Positions 1 to 11,420 of a stretch of 64,000 bases of DNA are shown here, in pieces. This stretch comes from Epiperipatus broadwayi. Taxonomy: Eukaryota; Onychophora; Udeonychophora; Euonychophora; Peripatidae. The translations under genes and the position numbers were made by a program. The stretch lies in contig JAQFVV010012416.1 of NCBI GenBank assembly GCA_028023455.1, positions 9,615,967 to 9,679,966 of the forward strand, given 5' to 3'. How positions within the stretch are numbered: the stretch's first letter is position 1; each line of letters starts with the position of its first letter. The notes beneath the pieces were generated by a model, which saw only the letters and a list, made by a program, of their open reading frames with translations, searched no databases and had not been told where the DNA came from.

Positions 1-44
1 AATCAAGTCAGATGACCTAATTTTAATAAAGCTCGTATTTACAA

Positions 45-175
45 ATGTTATATATAGAGTAAGTAAAAAACAAACTCTTAACAAGCTTCAAAAATACCCT
101 CAACCTCAGACCGCGGTTGAGGATATTTTTGAAGCTTGTTAAGAGTTTGTTTTTTACTTACTCTATATATAACAT
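45..175. repeat. Long near-perfect hairpin (61-bp arms, 9-nt loop)
   Basis: The arms 45-105 and 115-175 are reverse complements with one mismatch by eye (60 of 61). The loop 106-114 includes the CCGC of a CCGCGG. An (AT)n run follows the right arm. No coding potential and no transposase-like end is visible. It could be a foldback element or an inverted duplication made by template switching. The arm identity implies recent origin or repair-maintained symmetry. Confidence 0.9.
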
Positions 176-3100
176 ATATATATATATTGTAACCAAAAGA
201 AAGAGAGGAGGAGAGGAATGGAAGGAAAAGAAAAGAAAAGGAAAAGAAGAAGAGAAGAAGTAAAAGATAAAATGAAATGATTTGGAAATAGATAATGAAA
301 TGGATGAGATGACAAATAGTGGCTATATATGGAAGAAGAAATGAAATACATGATTTAGAAATGGATGAGATGATAAATGAGAGGGGAAAGAGAGATGAGA
401 AATGATATGAAGATAAATGAAATGATAGCAGAGATGTGGATGAGAAATTATATGAACAGAAAATGAAATGAAATGGGATGAAATGAGACTCTTAATGACT
501 TGGCTCAGTGGGGTTACAATAAATTTAAAGAAAAGAGATGATGATCCAGAGATGTACAATCAAATAGAGACCAAATTCAATACTAATGCAACTATAACTA
601 CCATGGCACATTAATAATCTTCTACTAAACCACACAAAAGATTATTTAAAATCATTAACTAATAGTTATTAAAATAGTCCTACCATAGATCACACACACT
701 CTGAATAAGAATAAATAGATACCTTGATTGAAAAATATTATCTTTCTGAATTATATCTAACAAGGCAACAAGAGTAAATAACCTCAGGAATTCTAAAACT
801 AAAACTCTTGTGCAAAATTAAAATTTAAGTTGCCTATAAAGTAATTGCTGGGTGAATAAAACAAATGAGTGGTATCTTGGCTGATCATAAAATAACTATA
901 TTATATTTAATCTTAGAAAAATAAACAAAACAAATATTAATTCAAAAATTTAATGAATCACTTAAATTTAAACCAATAATGACCTATTATCCAAGACCTT
1001 ACTCCAGCAAAGAAAAGAGCAAGGATACTTTTTATGCCTTTCCCGTACTCACAGACAACCTACTCAAGACCTCAAATACAGATGGATTAAAATTCTTTGG
1101 ACATATAAGGTTTAAGATAATGATAAACAATGTGCAGTTAATATAAGATAATGTGCAGCTTTTAAAATAATAGTAAATAAAATATTCTTCTGAAATACCA
1201 ATATTCTTAATCTGATATTGCATAATCTTTAGTCTGAGAAGATATACTGATAATGTAAAAAATAAACCTTTAACTAAATATTTAACTAAGTATCTGATAT
1301 AATGCAATTATCTGTTATTATGATTCAATATGAAAATCACTTACTTTAGCATGACTTTATCATTTTAAAACTAATATCAAATATATTTAATTAAATTTAT
1401 GATATATTTGTGAACTTTTAAATTGAGGATTTTAATAAACTTTAGAAATTTATGATTTTGTGAACTTGGAACCCAAGACAATAATATTTTCATATAAAAG
1501 CAAAACAAAACTTGTTGAAATAATAATAGATTGATTTATTATAATAAAAAAAAAATGTTTACAATTAAAAAAATATATATAAGCATTGCCAATATATCGC
1601 TGGAACCTTTTACAAACATTTTGACTTTTTTAAACCTTACTTGGTTTATATATAATTATAATTTCTTTAGTTACTGTTTTAAATATCTCTCATAAAACTC
1701 TTCCGCATTGTTTATTTTAATAAATAAACTAATGGATAATACTATTATACCTAATACTGGGCAAAGACTATTCTATATTAGATCTTAATCTTTTTTAAAA
1801 TAATTAGAGATTTCAAAATTTTTTAAACTGTAATTATAATGTCTATATTTAATAAGCACACTTCTAATTTTTAATTAAAATAATTCATAACTATGGTGTC
1901 ATCTAGTAATCAGAATAACACACACAATTAGATTTGTATTGAAATCCTAAGCTTAACTTTATAATCCTGAGCTTAACAAATGCTAAGCTGGAATAAGCAT
2001 ATTCAGCATATTTTTGAAAATATCATCATTAGTTACACTGACGTAACTAATATTATAGCTAGTGATATATTTAAATTAGACTAAGCTAATCTTAAAATAA
2101 AACTAAGTTAAGTGTATGGGGCATTTATTCATCAGAGATTAATTATACTCTTTTAAATAAATTTAGTCCACATAAAAAAAACTATTACCCTCGATGTTTT
2201 AAAATTATAAGATGCAACAAACTTACAAATCCAGCGGTGAAATTCTGGATGAAAATATTAAAATTAGTATGTGTGAATTGCCACTTATACCATATGCATA
2301 TATTTGACATACTTAAAAAAAAATAAATAGAACTTATTGTTGGTTAGCTTGTTGATGATAAAACTATCAGATCAACACAATTCAAACATTGATATACCTA
2401 TAGCATTAAAATAAATAACTATTACTACCTGAAGAAACAAATTTCCTCAGACACACATATCTTGTCATCACTAATCTAAAACAAATGCAACATCACCTAC
2501 TGTGGTGGAAATAGCATTAAGTCATGAATGATAGGCTAAAAATATCAGAACATATAGGCTCCTCAGAGCTGGAAAAGAATGTGGTTGCTTTCAAAAATAC
2601 CTAACTTTGAGGCAAAAACTAAGATGTCTGGAACTCATCTACAGTACATCTGGAATAGGAAAAACGGACCAAGAAAGCACAATTCTCTCTCATGGGATTT
2701 TCAATGCTTATAAATGTGATCATCATCACTGAAAAATACACTATAATAACCCTCTTTTGGGTACAAGAACTATCAAATCATGGAAATACAATACAATAAG
2801 GCTGGAGGATTTTATCTACTCCATAAAGCATATTCAAAATTATTAACTAAGCCTAACTCTATGAGGCTAACAATTACCAACTAATAACAAGGTATATACT
2901 TCACCTGAATTAACTGAGTTATTCCTAAGAAGTTGAAAATACAAAAACGTATATCCAATGTAAGAACCAACAAAGCAAAACTGTGTCAAAACGACTACTA
3001 TGAGAAATACTTTAAAATTAAATGCATATAAAATTCTAGGCAAGGCACAATGCACACATAGTAAAATATTCAATATTAAAATATACTAATTAGTGGACTT

Positions 3101-6000
3101 TTGATTGCAAATTAAATGCAAAAATATTAATTCTCAATGCATATAAAAAAAATATTTGCAATTATTAATCATGTAATATTCATAAAACAAATGAATGGAA
3201 ACTCTCTGATAAAATTCTTTGGCAGATTTAAAATGACATTCCCCATAATAAACTAAGACTTTTGATATTTAATTTTTTGAAAATGAATTATCAAATAAAC
3301 TAACTTGTGAAGTGCTTAATAAATATAATAATAAAATGTACTTGAAAAATGGCAAAATATTTGCTCGTTCTAATAAACCCATTACTTTAAAATTACAACT
3401 TTAGTTTACCTGAAATATTTATGCAAAAAAAAAAAAATGTTACACAAAATATCCAGCATAAATATTTTTATGATTTTATTTTTTTTAAACCAATAAAAAA
3501 AAATAATAATACAGTAATTTAAGTTCATCTTTCAGCTTGTAATGGTTTTCCATTTAAATATGTATATAAATTCTTCAAGCTAATTTATTTATCCCAGTTT
3601 GAAGCTTCAGTTAAAACACTTATAAAAACATGGCAATGATTTTCAAACGAAAATGTTCAATAGTTCCTTAAGAATACTTTCATTTTTTTTTAAAAAAAAA
3701 ACGATTTAAAACACTTAAATAATAAGACTAAGCCGGCATAAAAAAAAAAAAAATTCTTCAGCTGAGCACTTTTTTTTTTATTTATAGGATCCTGGGTTCA
3801 AAAATATATATCATAATAATAATACAAAAATATATTTCATCATTTGAATTTCTTATCCTCATTTAGGAAAACACATCTTTTAAAATACAGTTTCTTTTTT
3901 TTTTTTACTCTTTAAAATATTTTTTCATAAACCAATTTCCATTTTATTACTTTTAAACATAAGAGTAGACTTTTTTATCATTCAAGACGTTCCACATTTT
4001 ATATGCTACCATTAATGCCATAAAGTTACTTATAAATACTGGCAAATATAACCATTTACCATACCCTTGACAAATATAAGTTCATTACAGATCATTGAGT
4101 TTTATTTCCGAATAATTTTCTTTTATTACTGGGTAAAATAAGAGCGATCATTTTAAAATATATATTTTATCTGTTTGCATTTAGATAAACAAATCATTTC
4201 CACTTACATCAAAGTATAAGTAATATTTTTTTTAAAAAATTAATCATTCTTTATAAGTTCATTTTAATTAAAGGTAGCTTCATTATAATGTTTTTTAACT
4301 TTAAAGTGTTTTTTTTTATTTCATGTATACTTTTAATTTAACAGGATAAGAATTCAGTATTTTACTGTTAAAACAATTTAATGAACCCGAATATTTATCT
4401 ATGTAAATGATTAATAATTTGTTCTTTAATTTTTTCCTCATGTATATCTTTAATTCCATAGGATATAAATTACATATCCATATCCTCCAGCTATAGTAGT
4501 TTAATGCAATAAAATGTTTAGCCATATAAATCATTAATAATTTACACTTTAATTTTGCTTTCAAATAAAGGAAAACGAACAGACCAGATGTATATGAAAT
4601 AAGAGATGCTAATTTTTCATTAAACATTTTTTACTATAATTTTAATGTTTCAATTAGAATTTAAATTGTCAGAAAATGGATTACCTTTTCTTTAGCCCTC
4701 CATCACTGCAAGACGGTTTTAAATAAATGTTTTACAAACATACTTTTACTTTTTTTTAGAAAATATAAAGTTTTAAGAAAATTACTTTTTATTAAAAAAA
4801 ATTTTAGGATCCAGCCACAGGTAGAATTAAAATAAGATCAGCCCCTGAATGACACCTGGATTCCTTTTTTATATCCGATCATCTTTTATACACCCCCCTT
4901 TCATATGTCAATTCATTTGAAAACCAATAAAAATTATTTTTATTAAACTTTACCATTTTTGACAATTCAGCTGTGGAATCAATTTTACAGACGTAATCAC
5001 TCTTATTATATTAAACCACGTGACTCACAGCTGCAAAGTCAAAAATCCATTGTTAACAAATATTATGTAATATTTTTAATGATATTTTATAAAGATATTT
5101 TATAAACACAATAGTAATAAATAAAAAATTTAAAGTTATACCTCTCTATTAAACTTTTAAATATTTCATTTTAAATAACTTTACTCATTCATTTGCTTTA
5201 TTTTTTAAAATCAATATTAGAAATAAATTATTTCTTTATTTTATATTTATGTCATTCTTACATGCACTGACATATTCACACATATGTGGTTACCTCACAC
5301 CAATTGTTTAAAAGTTATTTTTTTAAAACTACAACAATAAAATGTTAATGAATATTTAATTCAAAATAATTTTATAAGTGGAATGCTACACTAACTTACA
5401 TCTAATAAATATTATACCATTTTAAAAAATAATTTACAGATTATTTTTAAATTTGTTACTTAATATTATTTAAAACATTTATTTTCAATATCTAATTATT
5501 ATAATTTAGACATTAAAATGAATTATACAGTAGTTATTTTAAAATACATTTAATGTTATTTATCAATTCCCAACTATTTCTGATATTTCTTTTAATTCAA
5601 ATTATTATCTAGCATCCCTTATCAAACTAACTAGTATATATATACTATATAAGATTATCCTATTTTATTCATTAATTAATTTTCATTTTTATCGTTATTT
5701 TTTTTTAAAAAATCAGAAAATTTCAAACAAAAGGTTAAACTAAGATAACCTTGATCACCTATTGGAACTAAGTGAGACTTCAGTTAGGTACAATAAATAT
5801 ATATATTCAATAGTAGCCACTTTGTAAAAAGAATGGCTGTCTTAGCTTCAGAAAAGAGAGCGTGACAAAGAATACAAAATTAAAAATGAATCTTGCTATA
5901 GCTATATAAAACAATCGTGAAACCAAAATATATCTATATATACCTTTTAACCTGTTTATTTAATATTTTATGATGATATATTTTATAACATTTTTTTTTA
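176..6000. other. AT-rich intergenic stretch without supported genes
   Basis: No open frame here has a recognisable domain; the short frames are poly-Lys/Asn/Phe/Ile strings from AT-rich DNA. 200-490 is purine-rich on the + strand with many GAAATGA-like repeats. Numerous A or T homopolymers lie at 3420-4800. Apart from one tandem duplication near 4.3-4.6 kb I see nothing functional. Confidence 0.6.
4322..4560. repeat. Diverged two-copy tandem duplication, about 120 bp unit
   Basis: Two consecutive units start at TCATGTATA (about 4322 and 4440). Both contain AGGATA, an AATTTA-like run, ATAAAT(C/G)ATTAATAATTT and end in a TTTAATTTT tract. The copies are clearly related but diverged. The open frame across this region on the minus strand is a by-product of the duplication. 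Confidence 0.55.
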
Positions 6001-6004
6001 AAAC

Positions 6005-6375
6005 ATCACATGATTCCCATTTCCTATGCTTACACGAACTGTTACAACAATAGCAAACTCTCCATATTAATAGTATCACCTAATGCAAGTCTTACTAATG
6101 AATTGGTGCATTAAAGTTTTTGCATAAAATCCCTATCTAATATCTACTGATCCAATATCCCCAAACTAGTTTCTAGCTTATGGCTTTCATCAGTGATGAG
6201 CTTTGGATCCTGAGATCTAAGTTCAGTGCTCTCAGATTCAAGGTTCCTCACTGATGAAATTTACAAGCTAGTAACTAGTGTTGGGATATTGGTAGGCATT
6301 ATATAGGGATTTTATGCACAAATCTTACATCCATTGCTTGCACTAAATGGAACTATTATATGGAAAGTTTGCTAT
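6005..6375. repeat. Family A hammerhead-bearing retroposon, copy A1 (foldback form)
   Basis: The element starts with the reverse complement of the usual family A tail (CATCACATGATT, TTTCCTATGCTTACAC) and continues with CAAACTCTCCATA. It ends with the inverted form at about 6350-6375. The two halves are inverted copies, each holding a hammerhead-like core: minus strand in the left half, plus strand in the right half at about 6243-6290, where GAAA has become GTAA. Shared family marks are CCAATATCCCC, ATAGGGATTTTATGCA and the CTGATGA core. No protein is coded. Confidence 0.8.
6152..6201 (-). ncRNA. Hammerhead-like ribozyme motif in A1
   Basis: Read on the minus strand: stem I side GATGAGC-like region, CTGATGA, a short hairpin (AGC CATAA GCT), GAAA, then ACTAGT and T as the possible cleavage base, followed by TGGGG-like sequence. 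ACTAGT is self-complementary, as in minimal type I hammerheads whose stem III forms between two units. An A-A mismatch at the base of stem II is non-canonical. Activity is untested. Confidence 0.4.
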
Positions 6376-6850
6376 TGATTGTAATAATCTTTTCTCTTAA
6401 AGAAAGAGTTTAGCTTCTTTTGCATTTGTAGATCTCTGTTATATTTTAGCATAAGCCATGGTCAACCAATGAAAACAATCAATTTTGCTTTCATAAAAAA
6501 AAAATATTATTAATATTTCAATAAAGGATCCTTTTAGAATCTCTTCAAACCAATCTTTTAAAAAATTTGGTCTATCTTTCCCCTAAAAACTATAACTTAA
6601 GTTCTCTATAAAATGCCTTTTGTTAGAAGGTTTATTATTCTTCATCAACTTCATAAGAACAAATTGCCAAAGATTTGCTCTTAGAATTGTAGATTCAGTG
6701 TTATCATAACTAGATATCTGAAGAACATATTGATTGGTCTTATGACCCAAATATCGCATAGAGCATCTTAAAATGAAATTTTTCCTGTGTTTTTATGTCA
6801 TACCAACAAGAAATTCATTTCTTACTTTCATATAATAAATATTTAAAATA

Positions 6851-7740
6851 GTAGTACTCTTCACATACCTGGAGCCCAATTATAAATATAGGGCATTTGA
6901 ACTCTGACTTTCAAGCATCCTTCAACTATCCACCCTATCTCATACCACTGATACACATGACCCCACATATGTAGAAAAGATAAATAATTACCAATATACA
7001 TATTTTGTGATGAACCAGCACCATCAGTTTGTCCAGATTAGCATCTCCCACACATATATACAATCAGTGCCCAGTCCATATTAAGATAGCAAACTCTCAC
7101 ACTTTAATGGACAGGCTTCCATCTATTCCAAACTACAACTCTTCAGCCATCCATACCATTGAAATCTGATGATGGAAATCTCAAATCTCATGCTGATTCC
7201 AATGTTATTGCCATGCCCATGTTGACCTCATATCACTCTGACTCCTCACATATAGGACCTTATCCATTTAAATACATAGAAAGAAGTATGGGCAGGATGC
7301 AGGCTTAATGTGTAAATATTTTAAATACAGGCACTGTTCACATACCCGGAGCCCATATAGGGGATTTGAAACCAGTTTTTCAAGTACCCTTCAACTATCC
7401 ACACTATCTCATACCACTAATACACCTAAAAAAGATAATCACCAATATACGTATTTTGTGCTGAATCAGCACTCATCAGTTGTTCCAGATTATCATCTCC
7501 CACACATATATACAAGCAGTGCTCAGTCCTTATTAAGATAGCAAACCCTCACACTTCAACGAACATCTTTAATCTATTCCAACTCCTCAACCATCAGTAT
7601 CATTGAAATCTGATGATGGAGAGCTCAAATCCCATGCTGATGCCAATATTATTGCCATGCCATGTTGATCTCAAATCACTCTGACCCCTCACATATAGAA
7701 CCTTATCCATTTAAATATATAGAAGATGGATGAGCAGAAT
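6851..7740. repeat. Family B element, two tandem copies (about 477-bp period)
   Basis: Two diverged units follow head to tail. TCACATACC and GGAGCCC recur at 6861 and 7338; CAATATAC-GTATTTTGTG, CATCTCCCACACATATATACAA, GAAATCTGATGATGGA and CCTTATCCATTTAAATA recur in the same order. Each unit holds a hammerhead-like core on the minus strand (about 6997-7040 and 7441-7490). Head-to-tail dimers are expected for elements that spread via self-cleaved or circular RNA, but ordinary tandem duplication fits equally. No protein is coded. Confidence 0.75.
7441..7490 (-). ncRNA. Hammerhead-like motif with canonical stem II (B2)
   Basis: On the minus strand: CTGATGA (7479-7473), then a perfect stem-loop (7472-7458) closed by G-C, exactly where hammerheads have G10.1-C11.1. 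Then AAAA instead of GAAA, and TACGTATATTGGT. Stem III would be the self-complementary ATACGTAT; H17 is A; TTGGT can pair at four of five positions with the bases before CTGATGA. The G-to-A change at position 12 should abolish activity, so this copy is probably dead, but it shows the family's ancestral fold clearly. Confidence 0.55.
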
Positions 7741-8008
7741 ACAAGCTACCTTTATGTACTTCTTACATCCCATCCATTATTAACCTTGTTTTTGATAATA
7801 CTAATTTAATACCCTATCCCCCTTTATATATTTCCTGAACTATATTTTAGATAAATCAAACCCTCTAATGCTTCACTTCCTTGTTTTGCTAAGTGCAATC
7901 AATGTTTACTATATAACAGCCTCTTACTAATAAAAAAATTTCACATATCCACAAACAGCATTATTTCTCTTGCATACTTTTTTCAATCTCTCATTTATAG
8001 AACATGCC

Positions 8009-8290
8009 CTATCTAACATATTTATTATCAAATCTTGATAGTAATCCAACTACTTCTACTCTTCCTTTAGCCTTATTCAAATTATTAATCAATTCTTTGT
8101 ACTCATACATTACCCTCTTCAATGGCTCTGAGAGATTATTTGTCCCTACCATAACATAAATATCTTTACTCCCTTGTTTCTTTGCTTTATGTGTAACATC
8201 CCTAATTCTAGTTCCAGGCAAACACACTCTTACATATCTATTTCTATCTTCTTTACAAACCTCCACATCTTCTTATTAGTGAGTCTCATC
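8009..8290 (-). pseudogene. LINE ORF fragment coding an SGNH-esterase-like domain
   Basis: An 85-residue open frame contains LPGTRIRDVTH, then KDIYVMVGTNNLS and KAKGRVEVVGLL. The VGTNNL block followed by a Val-rich strand resembles block III of SGNH/GDSL hydrolases found as esterase domains in ORF1 of some LINEs (established for CR1-type elements). Catalytic Ser and Asp/His blocks are not visible, so it is partial. It may belong to the same APE-type LINE family as the 46-47.7 and 53.5-56.9 kb copies, but no overlap proves this. A host esterase pseudogene is less likely given the setting. Confidence 0.5.
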
Positions 8291-8299
8291 AAAACTGTC

Positions 8300-9315
8300 T
8301 AATAGTTTACTTTCCTTACTTCATCCGTAATATTCTCTTGCACCTTTCTGGACTTCCTTATCTACTTCTTCTTTATCATTTCTATTCATTAATTTCTTAA
8401 TTTGCTCACACTTCATCTCTTACACTTTTTTTTAAAGAATATTAGTACTCACCCTTTATAGTTATTTTTCGTAAACAAATGTGTGTTTTGTTAAAATAAT
8501 TTTCTTTTAAAAAAGTAATCCTATAAAGAATTCATTGATTATTTTCTTTTGCTTTATCCACAGATTATGTGCATACTTCACAAACAAATTCAGAAGACAA
8601 ATAATGATCCAGTTTATAATACAAATTATACAAGAGAGCCACACCCTTGCCTGGATTATATTTATTTGAGAGATATAGGATACCAACTTTATGCAGATAT
8701 TAATTTTTGCATTGCGATTAAATTGTTTCTTTAATATATTATAAAAAGAAAGTTGTTGAAGCAAAATTTGGCTCGCTTTTTTATTTAAACATTTAATATA
8801 GGGAAGATTGATTTAATAAAATCCCTTTTTCACTATTAACATTGTTCATAGAATTTTAGCTTTTTATTTATATTCTTGTTTCTTCATTTCAGAATTTCCA
8901 AAATCACTCTAAAATTCATTTTGAATAGAGATCAAGGCTTTTTGTTTAGTTTTCACAAACAGGGTGGCAAACATAGATTGTCATTTACTCTGTTCAATTT
9001 TTTGCTCAGCTTTGATATATAATGTAAAAGAATCAGATGAAAGTTGAAGTATTATGATCCGTAATCAATATATCTTTGGCAAGTCTTTGTTTGAAGTTAG
9101 ATTTATTTGGCTGATCGTGAAAGTTAGTAACATTCAAAAATCTTGTAAACCATATATGTCAACAGTAGTATCAACATTTTATGGTTCCTGATATTATTTA
9201 TTCAAGTTGCTATGCGATATCACTTAGGACTGTGATAATTTTTTTAGCATTGGAGAAAACATGACTTTAAATTTTACATTTAATCTGATATTTCATTTTG
9301 ATCTAAGTTTAATTC
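8300..9315. other. AT-rich spacer, nothing recognised
   Basis: 8300-8450 is pyrimidine-rich and may continue the upstream part of the minus-strand LINE fragment (no domain seen). The overlapping opposed open frames at about 8507-8764 have no family resemblance. Confidence 0.4.
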
Positions 9316-9320
9316 TAAAA

Positions 9321-9650
9321 CAGTAGCAAACTCTCCATACAGTAGTGCCACCCAGTGCAAGCCTTAGTAATCAATGGATGCAAGAAGGTTTGTGTACAAA
9401 ATTATTTAGTGCATACTCCTCCTAAGACCTAGGTGAGTGCTTTCACATTCTGGGCTCCTCGTTGATGAAAGCAACTAGCTAGAAACTACTCTGGGGATAT
9501 TGGATAAGTAGGCACTAGATAGGGATTTTCTGCACAAACCTTCTTGTATCCATTGATTACTAAGGTTTGCATTGGATGACACTACTGTATGGAGAGTTTG
9601 CTATTGTATCAACAGCTTGAGTAAGCACAGGGAATAGTGATAATGTGATG
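9321..9650. repeat. Family A retroposon, copy A2
   Basis: The left end CAAACTCTCCATACAGTAGTGCCAC and the right end GGCACTACTGTATGGAGAGTTTG-like sequence are inverted copies. The typical tail (AACAGCTTG, GTAAGCACAGG, TAATGTGATG) follows to about 9650. The left half has lost its hammerhead core. The right half keeps a mutated one on the plus strand (about 9455-9505): TTGATGA, hairpin, GAAAC, TACTC, TGGGG. I could not find a clear target duplication. Confidence 0.75.
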
Positions 9651-9659
9651 TAATAATGT

Positions 9660-10470
9660 TTTACTTTTAATGTTAAGATGTGTAGTAATTTATCATATGA
9701 GTATGACTGTTTTTCTCAAGGTTACTTTGAAGCATAACATTAAACTACTGGTCTTAATGATTTTATTATTACTTTGAATAATAGAATATCTAGATACACC
9801 ACTAATAGAAAAATGTAAAGTATAAGAAATGTTTTTCAGAATATCTACAGACATTTGAGTATTAAATCTCATGGATGACTGCATTATCTTACTGGAAGTG
9901 GCTAGGTTAGGATTTTTAAAGCAATTGCAAATGCTCTGCTGAAATCTTGTTAGCAATTTGCCTGTTCTGACATGTAAGCAACATCACAAAACATTTAGTG
10001 AAAATGAAATTTAACTCAATAAAATCAATGAAACTGATGCAGTTGGAGAAAGAATATTTTAGAAATAAACTCTTCGATGAACCAATAAAAGTTTGACATC
10101 AACGACAAAATGCTTTTCTTCACTAATTGTTTCGTATACCAATGATGATGTTATTTTCTTTGATAGTTGAAAGTTTTTGCTACAGGAGTTTTATTACAGA
10201 GAAAACCAATTTAGTCACAGTTCTGGAAATTGATAATGGAAGGAGTTACAATATATTATGACGAGATTGAATTGAATATTGCTAGACTTATAAAGATTTT
10301 TATTATTATTGTGCAATTTTTTTCTATCGTTTGTTGATTATTTTCTATCAGAATCTAATTAATCTTATCATTTTCACTTACTGAGAGCTCATTTTACTTT
10401 TCAAGAAAGTTTGTTTAATTAAAATAGATTCAGAAAAATTACTTTGTTTATTTGGATATATAAATTTTTC
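9660..10470. other. Unexplained AT-rich stretch
   Basis: A short minus-strand frame at 9693-9956 has no recognisable domain. No repeats were recognised by eye. Confidence 0.4.
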
Positions 10471-10477
10471 CTACAGT

Positions 10478-10590
10478 ATAGACTTTTTCATACCTGCATT
10501 CCAATATGTAATATATAGGGGGTTTGAACTCAGACTTTCATACGACCCTCAAATAGCCACGTTATCTCATACTGCTGACACAGTGTGTTG
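10478..10590. repeat. Family B fragment (left end only)
   Basis: CATACCTGCATTCC, then AGGGGGTTTGAACTC, AGACTTTCATACGACC, ATCTCATACTGCTGACACA run in the same order as in the 7338-7410 unit. The element is cut short where AT-rich DNA resumes. No hammerhead core is left. Confidence 0.6.
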
Positions 10591-10794
10591 AAATGAGAAG
10601 ATTAAATTTAAAAAAGCTATTTTATGTTTGGTTAGTATATAAATATTACTATTGAATTTTAAAATGAATGCCTTATTAGAAACAAGTTAATAATTCTTCA
10701 TTATCGTTGAACAAAAGTATATTGATATTTGTTTGGCAATAGATAACTTTGAGTTGATGGTTTGGAAACAGACCATTATTAAATCCATATGATA

Positions 10795-10905
10795 CCGTAA
10801 GGCGATGCATCTCAATGTGTGAGCCATGGCTTCCCAGAGGGCCGTCGAACTTTTTACTGGGGGGAGCTCAAAAAAGTCTGGAGGTGACGAAAGTCACCAG
10901 AAAAA
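10795..10905. mobile_element. Possible hAT-type remnant (GC-richer island)
   Basis: This stretch contrasts with its AT-rich surroundings: GTGAGCCATGGC, CCAGAGGGCCGTCG, ACTGGGGGGAGCTC, GGTGACGAAAGTCACC. The composition and the CCAGAGGG-GGGGG arrangement resemble degraded hAT ends, but no target duplication or inverted end pair is visible. Low confidence. Confidence 0.25.
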
Positions 10906-11064
10906 AACAAGTTTGTATATAAAAAACAAATTAATCACATTTCTAATCTTCTAAATAGGAAATGAATTCATTTTTTTAAGTGATTATTAGACAATATTCT
11001 GATCAGGAGAAAGTTGTTCATCAAAATATTATCATCATTTATCAAAATTGGTGGAATAACTGAA

Positions 11065-11420
11065 ACACAGGCTTGTTATATACCTGTGGAATCTCGGTCT
11101 CAGGGTGGCCTTTGAGCGTTCCATCATCAGATTTTCAATTGGATAGACGGTTGAAGAGTTGGAGTGTGGAGTGGATTGAAGCCTGTCCATTAAACTATGA
11201 GGATAGTCTATCTTAATATATATCTGAGCACTTATACTGTATATGTGTGTAAAGATGATAGTCTGGACCAACTGATGATTGCTGGTTTAGCATGAAATAC
11301 GTATATTGGTGATTATTTATCTTTTCAGCATATATGTGTTTAGGTGTATCAGTGTTATTAGATAGAGTGGAGAGAGGTGGGTGGTGTGAAAGTCTGTGCT
11401 CATATACCCTATATTACAAA
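11065..11420. repeat. Family B element, reverse orientation to the 7-kb tandem
   Basis: It begins with ACACAGGCTTGTTATATACCTGTG, a terminus shared with the 30.17-kb copy. It continues with the reverse complement of 7-kb family B blocks (CCATCATCAGATTTTCAAT, GACGGTTGAAGAGTTG, GTGTGTAAAGATGATAGTC) and ends GTGTGAAAGTCTGTGCTCATAT. It contains the best-preserved hammerhead-like core of the window. Confidence 0.75.
11262..11312 (+). ncRNA. Hammerhead ribozyme motif, intact core (type I, minimal palindromic stem III)
   Basis: In order: ACCAA (11267-11271, stem I), CTGATGA (11272-11278), a stem-loop (11279-11293; TGCT pairs AGCA around GGTTT), GAAA (11294-11297), TACGTAT completing a self-complementary stem III, A11305 as cleavage base in an AUA triplet, and TTGGT (11306-11310), which pairs all five bases with ACCAA. 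All core bases expected for a hammerhead are present. The only flaw is a T-T mismatch at the base of stem II, where the 7.46-kb copy has G-C. With so short a stem III, cleavage would probably need two RNA units. Confidence 0.6.

Noticed and set aside
6839-7740. CRISPR array suggested by the regular repeats
   Set aside because: The units are about 477 bp, diverged, without short repeats and unique spacers, in an animal-type genome.
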